Assembly (NCBI RefSeq): GCF_035712165.1
Contig: NZ_DASTBH010000065.1
Span: 1-37,953 of the forward strand
Direction of reading: 5' to 3'
Source of the DNA: DASYTH01 sp035712165
Lineage (GTDB): Bacteria > Actinomycetota > Actinomycetes > Mycobacteriales > Pseudonocardiaceae
DNA length: 37,953 nucleotides
Each line of letters begins with the position of its first letter. Position 1 is the stretch's first letter. The notes below the pieces were generated by a model. It did no database searches, was not told the origin of the DNA, and was given only the letters and a program-made list of their open reading frames with translations. Both the position numbers and the translations under genes were made by a program. Below are positions 1 to 6,634 of this stretch, piece after piece.

Positions 1-1
1 G

Positions 2-340
2 ACCGCGTTGCGCGCCATGGGGTTCGGCGTCTGGTCCCGGTACGTCAGCGCGCAGGGGACGGTCAAGGCCACCGCCGGGCAGGTGAACCTGCCGGTGGTC
101 ATCGCCGGGCAGCGCATCGAGGCCGGGGACGTGATCGTCGCCGACGACGACGGCGTGGTGTGCGTGCCGCGCCGGTCGGCCGGCGACACCGTCGCGGCCT
201 CGGCGGCCCGCGTCGAGAAGGAGGCGGCCGCGCGCGCCGCGTTCGAGCGCGGCGAGCTGGGCCTGGACCGCTACGGCCTGCGCGCGGTGCTCGACCGGCT
301 CGGCGTGGTCTACCGCGACCACAGCGAGGTGGGGTCGTGA
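2..340 (+). CDS. 4-carboxy-4-hydroxy-2-oxoadipate aldolase (RraA-like fold), 3' part
   Basis: The frame is open from the window edge, so this is the last 112 residues of a gene that begins upstream. The family cleaves 4-carboxy-4-hydroxy-2-oxoadipate to pyruvate and oxaloacetate, the last step of the gallate and protocatechuate 4,5-cleavage pathways, and also decarboxylates oxaloacetate. The segment with VSAQGTVKATAG, PVVIAGQ and VIVADDDGVVCVP is the conserved C-terminal half of the HMG/CHA aldolase branch of the RraA fold. The metal-binding N-terminal half lies outside the window. The stop codon overlaps the next start (GTGA), so it is co-translated with the tautomerase gene, which supports the pathway call. 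Distant RraA-like proteins exist, but the neighbour makes CHA aldolase the best reading. Confidence 0.85.
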   Translation, partial: TALRAMGFGVWSRYVSAQGTVKATAGQVNLPVVIAGQRIEAGDVIVADDDGVVCVPRRSAGDTVAASAARVEKEAAARAAFERGELGLDRYGLRAVLDRLGVVYRDHSEVGS

Positions 341-1422
341 CCGGCGTGCGGTGCGCGCTGATGCGCGGCGGGACCTCCAAGGGCGCCCTGCTGCTCGCCG
401 CGGACCTGCCGCCGGCCGGCGCGGACCGCGACGAACTGCTGTTGCGGATCATGGGCAGCCCGGACCCGCGACAGATCGACGGGCTGGGCGGGGCGCATCC
501 GCTGACCAGCAAGGTCGGTGTGGTGGCGCAGGCGGCCGGGCCGGACGCGGACGTGGACTACCTGTTCCTCCAGGTCGCGGTGGACGAGCCGGTGGTCTCG
601 CCTGCGCAGACCTGCGGCAACATCCTGGCCGCGGTCGGCCCGTTCGCCATCGAACGCGGGCTGGTGCCGGCGCTGGACGGCAGCACCGAGGTCCGGGTCC
701 GCATGGTCAACACCGGTGGGCTCGCCACCCTGCGGGTGCGCACCCCGGGCGGCGTGGTCGGCTACGACGGCGACACCGAACTGTCCGGGGTGCCCGGCAC
801 GGCCGCCCCGGTGGAGATCGTCCTGGAGCCCAGCGGCGCTCCGCTGCTGCCGACCGGCCGGGTGCTCGACCGGCTCGACGGCCTGGACGCCACCTGTATC
901 GACAACGGCATGCCGTCGGTGCTGGTCCGCGCCGCCGACCTCGGCCGCACCGGGCGGGAGAGCCCCGCCGAACTGGAGGCCGACTCCCGGCTCACCGCGC
1001 GGGTCGCCCGGATCCGGGCCGCGGCGGCTCCGCTCATGGGTCTGGCCACCGACCTCGAGGCCAGCACCGTGCCCAAGATCGTGCTCGTCGCCCCGCCCGG
1101 CAGCGGCGGTGTGCTCGGCACCCGGAGCTTCATCCCGTTGCGGGTGCACCAGGCGATCGGCGTGCTCGGCGCCGCCAGCGTGGCCGCCGCCGCGGCGCTG
1201 CCCGGCAGCGTGGCACACGACGTGGCGGTGCCCGCTCCGGGCGGCGAACCGGTCCGCGTCGAGCACCCCACCGGCTTCCTCGACGTGGGCATCGCCCCGG
1301 CCGCCGGCGGCGGTGTCGTCCGAACCACGGTCGTGCGCACCGCCCGCATGATCTTCGACGGAACCGTCTACCCGGGACCGACCCGACTGAAGGAGGCCTC
1401 CCATTCCCGCGCCATTCGGTGA
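337..1422 (+). CDS. 4-oxalomesaconate tautomerase (PrpF/GalD family)
   Basis: A 361-residue protein of the PrpF family. Members of the GalD/LigU branch interconvert keto/enol or allylic isomers of 4-oxalomesaconate before hydration and aldol cleavage. The start MRGGTSKG-type segment (ALMRGGTSKGALLL), the HPLTSKVGVV motif, the QTCGNILAAVGPFAIERG motif around the catalytic Cys, and DNGMPSVL are all family hallmarks. The open frame extends further upstream, but GTG at 337 overlaps the aldolase stop and places the conserved N-terminus at residue 1, so I chose it. It lies between the aldolase and a ring-cleavage dioxygenase, consistent with one catabolic operon. PrpF-type aconitate isomerases are close relatives, but a propionate role is not suggested by context. 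Confidence 0.88.
   Translation: MTGVRCALMRGGTSKGALLLAADLPPAGADRDELLLRIMGSPDPRQIDGLGGAHPLTSKVGVVAQAAGPDADVDYLFLQVAVDEPVVSPAQTCGNILAAVGPFAIERGLVPALDGSTEVRVRMVNTGGLATLRVRTPGGVVGYDGDTELSGVPGTAAPVEIVLEPSGAPLLPTGRVLDRLDGLDATCIDNGMPSVLVRAADLGRTGRESPAELEADSRLTARVARIRAAAAPLMGLATDLEASTVPKIVLVAPPGSGGVLGTRSFIPLRVHQAIGVLGAASVAAAAALPGSVAHDVAVPAPGGEPVRVEHPTGFLDVGIAPAAGGGVVRTTVVRTARMIFDGTVYPGPTRLKEASHSRAIR
1390..1405 (+). promoter_or_regulatory. Strong ribosome binding site deciding an ATT start
   Basis: AAGGAGG at 1390-1396 followed by CCTCCC and then ATT at 1403-1405. The CCTCC just after the SD is complementary to the SD itself, so the two could pair and occlude initiation until ribosomes finishing the upstream tautomerase gene pass through. 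This is the only SD-like sequence that suits the conserved N-terminus of the dioxygenase. Confidence 0.65.
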
Positions 1423-2353
1423 CATCGCCCATCTCGGTCAGGTCGAGCTGCTCACTCCCGAGTTGGACGCCACGGTCTGGTTCTTCACCGAGATCCTCGG
1501 CCTGACCGAGACCGCCCGCACCGCAAGCTCGGTCTTCCTGCGCACGTTCGACAACTACGAGCGCACCAGCGTCATCGTCACCCGCCATCACACCTCCGGC
1601 CTGCGCCGCACCACCCTGCGCGCCGCCAGCGACGAGGCCCTGCACCGCCGCGTCGCCGCCCTGGAGGCCGCCGGCCGCCCCGGCCGGTGGATCGACGGTG
1701 TCGCCGGCACCGGCCCCACCTACCTCACGGCCGACCCCGATGGCCACGAGATCGCGCTGTACCACCAGACCGAGTGGTACTCGGCCCCCGCCCACCTCCG
1801 CCCCGGCCTCAAGAACCAGCCACAGGCCAAGCCCCGCCAGGGCATCGGAGTCCGCCGCCTCGACCACGTCAACTACCTGGCCGCCGACGTCCTGCCCAAC
1901 GTCGAGTTCTTCGAGGACACGCTCGGTGCCCGCCCCACCGAACAGATCCAGCTGGACTCCGGCAAGGTCTCCGCCCGCTGGCTCACCTTCACCCACAAGT
2001 CCTACGACATCGTCTACACCGAGGACCGGTCCGGCGCCAACGGCCGCCTGCACCACATCGCCTTCGCCACCGACACCCGCGAAGACATCCTCCGCGCCGC
2101 CGACCTGTGCCTGGACAACGACGTGCACATCGAGACGGGTCCGCACAAACACGCCATCCAGCAAACGTTCTTCCTGTACGTCTACGAACCCGGCGGCAAC
2201 CGGATCGAGCTGTGCAACCCCCTGACCCGTCTCATCCTCGCCCCCGACTGGCCGCTCATCACCTGGACCGAAGCCGAACGCGCCAAAGGCCAGGCCTGGG
2301 GCCTCAAAACCATCGACACCTTCCACACCCACGGCACCCCACCCCTGGACTAA
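1403..2353 (+). CDS. Type I extradiol ring-cleavage dioxygenase (VOC fold), apparent ATT start
   Basis: A 316-residue two-domain VOC protein resembling homoprotocatechuate/catechol 2,3-dioxygenases, which cleave catecholic rings next to the diol using Fe(II) or Mn(II). Numbered from 1403, the 2-His-1-Glu metal site is His155 (RLDHVNYL), His217 or 218 (LHHIAF) and Glu269 (NRIELCN). These nearly match the His155/His214/Glu267 numbering known for homoprotocatechuate dioxygenase. The frame is closed by a TGA at 1388-1390 and holds no ATG or GTG before the conserved N-terminus. A strong Shine-Dalgarno AAGGAGG (1390-1396) sits six bases before ATT at 1403. The next candidate, TTG at 1463, would delete the first beta strand. 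The reading frame overlaps the tautomerase end by 20 bp. Substrate unknown; the neighbours suggest a carboxylated catechol such as gallate or protocatechuate. Confidence 0.85.
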   Translation: MPAPFGDIAHLGQVELLTPELDATVWFFTEILGLTETARTASSVFLRTFDNYERTSVIVTRHHTSGLRRTTLRAASDEALHRRVAALEAAGRPGRWIDGVAGTGPTYLTADPDGHEIALYHQTEWYSAPAHLRPGLKNQPQAKPRQGIGVRRLDHVNYLAADVLPNVEFFEDTLGARPTEQIQLDSGKVSARWLTFTHKSYDIVYTEDRSGANGRLHHIAFATDTREDILRAADLCLDNDVHIETGPHKHAIQQTFFLYVYEPGGNRIELCNPLTRLILAPDWPLITWTEAERAKGQAWGLKTIDTFHTHGTPPLD

Positions 2354-2377
2354 CCCCCGCGAGTCCCCATTTCCAGA

Positions 2378-2413
2378 CCGGCGAGTCCCTCGTTCACGTG
2401 CCAGGCTCGCCGG
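2378..2413. terminator. Stem-loop between convergent genes
   Basis: An 8-bp perfect inverted repeat (CCGGCGAG at 2378-2385, CTCGCCGG at 2406-2413) with a 20-nt loop lies in the 96-bp gap between the dioxygenase and the convergent YfcC gene. The GCGAGTCCC of the left arm is also present at 2359-2367, so a 22-bp unit is partly duplicated. It may be a bidirectional terminator or a dispersed intergenic repeat; there is no T tract. Confidence 0.4.
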
Positions 2414-2449
2414 CGGTGCGACAACCGAAGACATCGCCACCTACCGAGG

Positions 2450-3949
2450 TCAGGCGAGGGCGGCGCCCAGGGTGAGCATGAGGACGCTGATGGCGGCCAG
2501 GGCGATCAGGAGCGGCCAGACCCAGCGGAGGTAGCGGCCGTAGGGGACGCGGGCGATGGCCAGGCCGCCCATGACGACCGCCGAGGTGGGGATGAACAGG
2601 TTCATCAGGCCGTTGGCGCTCTGGTAGGCCGTCACGACCAGTTCCTGTGGGACGCCGACGAAGCCGGCCAGCGGCACCATGATGGGCATGGCGACGGTGG
2701 CCAGTCCCGAGGAGGACGGGATCAGGAACGACAGGGGCAGGAACAGGGTGTACATCACGATCGAGAATGCGGTGGTGCCGACGTCGCCCAGCGCGAGCTC
2801 GGCCCAGTGCAGCACGGTGTCGGTGATCTGACCGTTGTTCATGACCACGGTGATGCCCCGGGCGATGCCGATGATCAGCGCGACGCCGAGGAGGTCGCGG
2901 GCGCCGGCGACGAACGACTCGGTCAGCTCGGACTCGCGCATCTTGCCGATCAGTCCGATGAGGATGGCGAACAGCAGGAACGACGCGGTCATCTCGGGGA
3001 ACCACCAGCCGAGCACCGGTAGCCCGATTCCCATGTCCTGCCAGGGAATCACCCCGTACATCATCACGCCGAAGGCCAGGGCGAACAGGACCAGGATCAC
3101 TTTGTGCCGCCCGGTCATCGTCTCCGGGGCGTCCGCCTCGGACAGCTGGAACCGGGTGTCGTTGTCGGCCTTCAGGTCGTAGACCATGGACCGGGACGGG
3201 TCCGCCTTGACCTTCCCGGCATAGCGCATCACGAACCAGATGCCCACGCCCAGGCTCACCACCAGAATCGCCAGCCGCAGCAGGAAACCCTGGCTGATCG
3301 GGATGCCGGCGAAGCCCGACGCGATACCGGTGGCGAACGGGTTGATCGTCGACCCGATCACCCCGATTCCGCAGCCCAGTAACAGAATCGCGGCCGCGGT
3401 CAGCGTGTCGTAGCCGGCCGCGACCATCACCGTGATCACCAGCGCGTAGAACGCGAGGCTCTCCTCGGCCATCCCGTAGGTGGTGCCGCCGAGCGCGAAC
3501 ACCCCCATCAGCAACGGGATCATCCATTTCTCCCGGCCGCGCAGCCGGGCGACCATCCGCCCGATGCCGGCCTGGATCGCCCCGGTCCGCATGATCACCC
3601 CGAGGAAGCCGCCGATCACGATGATGAACAGCGCGACGTCGATGGCGCCGAAGAGCACCCCGGAGTTGTAGAAGCTGATGTTCCCGGTGTCGTCCTCGAT
3701 GCCGTACAGCCCGTTGATCGGCGCGGTGAGCGAGTCGACCACGATCCGCTGCGGGCTCGGGTCGACCTCGTGGTACGTCCCGGGAACCGGGCTGCCCGCG
3801 TCGTCGGTGTCGTAGTCGCCGGCCGGGATGAGCCAGGTCGCGATCGCCATGAGCACGATCAGCGCGAACAGGATCGTGTACGCGGAGGGCAGCGTGAACC
3901 GGCGCCGGCGCTGCTGCTCCTCCGGGGGCGTCTCGACGGTCTCGGTCAT
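2450..3949 (-). CDS. YfcC-family transporter (DcuC superfamily)
   Basis: A 499-residue polytopic membrane protein. A short charged cytoplasmic N-terminus (about residues 1-22) leads into an extended series of hydrophobic helices, with an outward loop after the first helix. Family-typical segments include GGFLGVIMRTGAIQ, GGTTYGMAEESLAFY, GSTINPFATGIAS and LSFLIPSSSGLATVAMPIMVPLA. YfcC proteins are proposed antiporters or uptake systems for basic amino acids or C4-dicarboxylates and often accompany arginine deiminase or carbamate kinase genes, as here. Its ATG overlaps the NhaC stop (ATGA), indicating translational coupling. It is the last gene of the operon. Substrate cannot be read from sequence; arginine/ornithine or citrulline exchange is an inference from context. 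Confidence 0.85.
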   Translation of the reverse strand: MTETVETPPEEQQRRRRFTLPSAYTILFALIVLMAIATWLIPAGDYDTDDAGSPVPGTYHEVDPSPQRIVVDSLTAPINGLYGIEDDTGNISFYNSGVLFGAIDVALFIIVIGGFLGVIMRTGAIQAGIGRMVARLRGREKWMIPLLMGVFALGGTTYGMAEESLAFYALVITVMVAAGYDTLTAAAILLLGCGIGVIGSTINPFATGIASGFAGIPISQGFLLRLAILVVSLGVGIWFVMRYAGKVKADPSRSMVYDLKADNDTRFQLSEADAPETMTGRHKVILVLFALAFGVMMYGVIPWQDMGIGLPVLGWWFPEMTASFLLFAILIGLIGKMRESELTESFVAGARDLLGVALIIGIARGITVVMNNGQITDTVLHWAELALGDVGTTAFSIVMYTLFLPLSFLIPSSSGLATVAMPIMVPLAGFVGVPQELVVTAYQSANGLMNLFIPTSAVVMGGLAIARVPYGRYLRWVWPLLIALAAISVLMLTLGAALA

Positions 3950-5472
3950 GGCACCTTCTCCTCGGGAGCGCTGTTGGGCACCTTGAACCCGATGAAGCCG
4001 TACAGCACGTCCAGCATCGGGCTGAGCAGGTTGAAGAAGCAGAACGGCAGGTAGGCCGCCGTGGAGACGCCGAGAACCCCGGAAATGTAGGCGCCGCAGG
4101 TGTTCCACGGCACCAGCACCGAGGTCACGGTGCCCGAGTCCTCGACCGCGCGGGAGAGCACCTGCGGAGCCAGCCCGCGCCGGGCGAACTCGTCGCGGAA
4201 CATGCGGCTGGGCAACACGTCGGCCACGTACTGGTCGCCGGCGATGACGTTGAGCCCGATGCCGCTGCCGTTGACCGCGAGGATCAGCTTGCCCCGGGAC
4301 GTCGCCCGCGCCACCACGGGTTCCAGCAGCCGCCGCAGGAACCCGGCGTGCTCCATGATGGCGGCGAAGGACAACGCGCCCAGGATCAGCCAGACCGTGG
4401 TGAGCATGCTGGTCATCCCGCCCCGGGAGAACAGTTCGTCCACGACCGGAACCCCGGAGTGGCTGACGAACCCGTTGCCCATCGCGGCGAAGATCGCTTT
4501 GACCGCGCTCGCGCCCGTGCCCAGCCCGGCGTCGTCGGCGAAGGCGCGCACCGCCTCGGGTTGGGTGAACGGCGCCAGCACACCGGCGAACAGCGCCGAG
4601 CCGAGGATCGCGAGGAACGGCGGGCAGCGCAGCGCCGCGAGCACGACGAGCAGCACCAGAGGCAGCAGGTTGACGACCGAGAGGTTGAACGCCTGCCCGA
4701 GGGCCTGCTCGGCCGCGGCGGTGCTGACCTCCCCGGACGGCTCGGCGAAGATCCCGAGCAGCAGGAAGATCACCAGGCTGATGCCCAGCGCGGGCCCCGC
4801 GGTCCAGAACATGTTGCGCACGTGCGTCCCGACCGTGAGCCCCCGCCCGACCAGTTTCGGCACCAGGATCGTGGTCTCCGACAGCGGGGTCATCTTGTCG
4901 CCGAAGTACGCGCCGCAGATCACCGCTCCGGCCGCCGCCGCGGTGGACACGCCCATCACCTGCGCCATCCCGACGAACGCGACGCCGAGCGTCCCGGCCG
5001 TGGTCCACGAGCTGCCGGTGACCATGCCGACCACGGCGCAGACCACCGCCGTGGCCAGGTAGAACCAGGTCGGGCTGACCAGCGCCAGCCCGTAGTCCAC
5101 CACCGTCGGGATGGTTCCGGCCATGTTCCAGGTGCCGATCAGCGCACCGACCGCGAGCAGGATGAAGATCGCCCCCACGGCCGAGGTGACCCCTCCGACC
5201 GCGGCGTCGGCCACCGCGGCCACGGTGTAGCCGTTCTTGAGCGCGAGCAGCGCCGCGAACGCCGCGCTGACGAACAGCGCCACCTGCAGCGGACCGTCCG
5301 TGGCGTCCACCCCGAACAGCGCGATCGTCGAGGCGAGCATCGCGACCAGCACGATGACCGGCAGGATCGCGTCGAGCAGCGAAGGCGACCTCGGCTGCGG
5401 GGCCGAGGTCGTGCTGGAGGTGCCGTCGTCGGAGTCCGGAACCGGTCCGGCTGGCGGCGCCTCGTCAGACAT
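3946..5472 (-). CDS. NhaC-family Na+/H+ antiporter
   Basis: A 508-residue membrane protein of the NhaC family, which exchanges sodium for protons or, in some members, amino acids or malate/lactate. After about 30 residues of Pro/Ser/Thr-rich cytoplasmic tail it shows many hydrophobic helices, with family segments GTWNMAGTIPTVVDYGL, TGSSWTTAGTLGVAFVGMA, GAYFGDKMTPLSETT and an internally related second half around NGSGIGLNVIAGDQYVADVL and EDSGTVTSVLVPWNTCGAY. It overlaps the upstream 56-aa membrane ORF by 8 bp and the downstream YfcC gene by 4 bp. Two secondary transporters in tandem with carbamate kinase and a P-type ATPase suggest linked ion and metabolite traffic. Confidence 0.88.
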   Translation of the reverse strand: MSDEAPPAGPVPDSDDGTSSTTSAPQPRSPSLLDAILPVIVLVAMLASTIALFGVDATDGPLQVALFVSAAFAALLALKNGYTVAAVADAAVGGVTSAVGAIFILLAVGALIGTWNMAGTIPTVVDYGLALVSPTWFYLATAVVCAVVGMVTGSSWTTAGTLGVAFVGMAQVMGVSTAAAAGAVICGAYFGDKMTPLSETTILVPKLVGRGLTVGTHVRNMFWTAGPALGISLVIFLLLGIFAEPSGEVSTAAAEQALGQAFNLSVVNLLPLVLLVVLAALRCPPFLAILGSALFAGVLAPFTQPEAVRAFADDAGLGTGASAVKAIFAAMGNGFVSHSGVPVVDELFSRGGMTSMLTTVWLILGALSFAAIMEHAGFLRRLLEPVVARATSRGKLILAVNGSGIGLNVIAGDQYVADVLPSRMFRDEFARRGLAPQVLSRAVEDSGTVTSVLVPWNTCGAYISGVLGVSTAAYLPFCFFNLLSPMLDVLYGFIGFKVPNSAPEEKVP

Positions 5473-5635
5473 GGAACTGGCTGTGCTGCGCCGCCACGGC
5501 TAACCCGCCGATGGCGTGCGGCTGCTGCTCGCCCCGCTGCGCCCGGCCCTTGGCGAAGGCGATCAGCAGTACGATCGCGACGACCGCGATCACGATCACC
5601 GCCCAGCGCAGCCCGGTGTTGGTTCCCTCCGCCAT
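5465..5635 (-). CDS. 56-aa single-pass membrane protein in carbamate kinase operon
   Basis: This small frame starts with ATG at 5635, preceded by a GGAGGG-like ribosome site, and ends at 5465, overlapping the NhaC start by 8 bp. It encodes MAEGTNTGLRW, a strongly hydrophobic helix (about residues 11-28, rich in V, I, L and A), then a positively charged patch (AKGRAQRG) and a polar tail ending QFHV. The topology predicted by positive-inside is N-out, C-in. It fits exactly between carbamate kinase and NhaC with operon-type spacing on both sides, which is the main evidence that it is real. I do not recognise the family. It could be a small subunit or regulator of the NhaC or YfcC transporter. 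Confidence 0.68.
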   Translation of the reverse strand: MAEGTNTGLRWAVIVIAVVAIVLLIAFAKGRAQRGEQQPHAIGGLAVAAQHSQFHV

Positions 5636-5674
5636 GGCACACCCTCCACTCGAGTCAGGACCGCGACGGTCGGG

Positions 5675-6604
5675 TCAGGCGCTGGCCACGTGCGCCGGGA
5701 CGATCTGGGTGCCGGCGGTGCCCTCGACGATCTCCTCGATCTGAGCCAGGCTGCCGATCGCCGCGCGCTTTCCGGTGTGCTCGGTGAACCGCAGCGCCGC
5801 CTCCACCTTGGGTCCCATGGATCCGGCCGGGAATGCCGTGCCGCGCAACGACTCCGGGGTCGCCTTGTCGATCCGCCGCTGGTCCGGGGTGCCCCAGTCC
5901 TGGTACACGGCGTCCACGTCGGTCGCCATCACATAGAGGTCGGCGTCGACCTCCCGGGCCAGCAGCTCGCCCGCGAAGTCCTTGTCGATCACCGCCTCCA
6001 CGCCCTCCAGGGTCCGGTCGTCATCCGACTTGTACCGGGTCGGAACGCCGCCGCCGCCGGCGCAGATCACCACGGCGTCCTTCTCCAGCAGCCACCGGAT
6101 CGGCCGGATCTCGAAGATGCGCCGGGGTTCCGGCGACGGCACCACCCGCCGCCAGTGCTGGCCGTCGGCCTTGAACACCCAGCCCTTCTCGGCGGCCAGG
6201 GTGTCGGCCTTGGCCTTGTCGTAGATCGGGCCGACGAACTTGGTCGGGTTGCCGAACGCCGGGTCGGCCGGGTCGACCTCGATCATGGTGAGGATCGTCG
6301 CCAGCGGCACCTCGATCGGCAGCAGGTTGCCCAGTTCCTGCTCGATCACGTAGCCGATCATGCCTTCGGTCTGCGCGTCCAGGATGTCCAGCGGGAACGC
6401 CTCGACCTCGGAGTACGCGGAGGCCTGCAGGGCGAGCAGCCCGACCTGTGGGCCGTTGCCGTGCGTCAGCACCAGCTGGTGCTGTTGCGCGATCGAGGCC
6501 AGCATCGGCGCCGCCGACCGGATGTTCTGCCGCTGGGCGTCAGCCGTCATCGGCTCGCCCCGCCGGAGCAACGCGTTGCCCCCCAATGCGACCACGACTC
6601 TCAT
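5675..6604 (-). CDS. arcC: Carbamate kinase
   Basis: A 309-residue amino-acid kinase-fold enzyme that converts carbamoyl phosphate plus ADP to ATP, ammonia and CO2, the energy-yielding end of the arginine deiminase, agmatine and allantoin pathways. Visible signatures are VVALGGNALLRRGEP at the N-terminus, THGNGPQVGLLALQ, the VICAGGGGVPT segment, DKDFAGELLAREVDADLYVMATDVDAVY and GSMGPKVEAALRF. Length is normal for the family. It lies 30 bp after the P-type ATPase gene and 39 bp before the small membrane ORF. No arginine deiminase or ornithine transcarbamylase gene is in the window, so the source of carbamoyl phosphate is unknown. Confidence 0.95.
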   Translation of the reverse strand: MRVVVALGGNALLRRGEPMTADAQRQNIRSAAPMLASIAQQHQLVLTHGNGPQVGLLALQASAYSEVEAFPLDILDAQTEGMIGYVIEQELGNLLPIEVPLATILTMIEVDPADPAFGNPTKFVGPIYDKAKADTLAAEKGWVFKADGQHWRRVVPSPEPRRIFEIRPIRWLLEKDAVVICAGGGGVPTRYKSDDDRTLEGVEAVIDKDFAGELLAREVDADLYVMATDVDAVYQDWGTPDQRRIDKATPESLRGTAFPAGSMGPKVEAALRFTEHTGKRAAIGSLAQIEEIVEGTAGTQIVPAHVASA

Positions 6605-6634
6605 CGGTCGTTTCTCCCTCGCTTGAACTGGTTT

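Noticed and set aside
1130..2440. Long open frame on the minus strand across the dioxygenase
   Set aside because: A high-GC third-position shadow; its translation is low-complexity Gly/Val/Ala without any family pattern, while the plus strand has a full metal site.
2450..5008. An 852-aa frame joining NhaC and YfcC regions on the minus strand
   Set aside because: Its first part is out of frame with NhaC (Arg-rich shadow); only the last 499 residues, from ATG at 3949, are the real YfcC protein. Not a fusion.
6605..6634. Riboswitch or leader RNA before carbamate kinase
   Set aside because: Only 30 bp lie between the ATPase stop and arcC; no room for and no sign of a guanidine or other aptamer.
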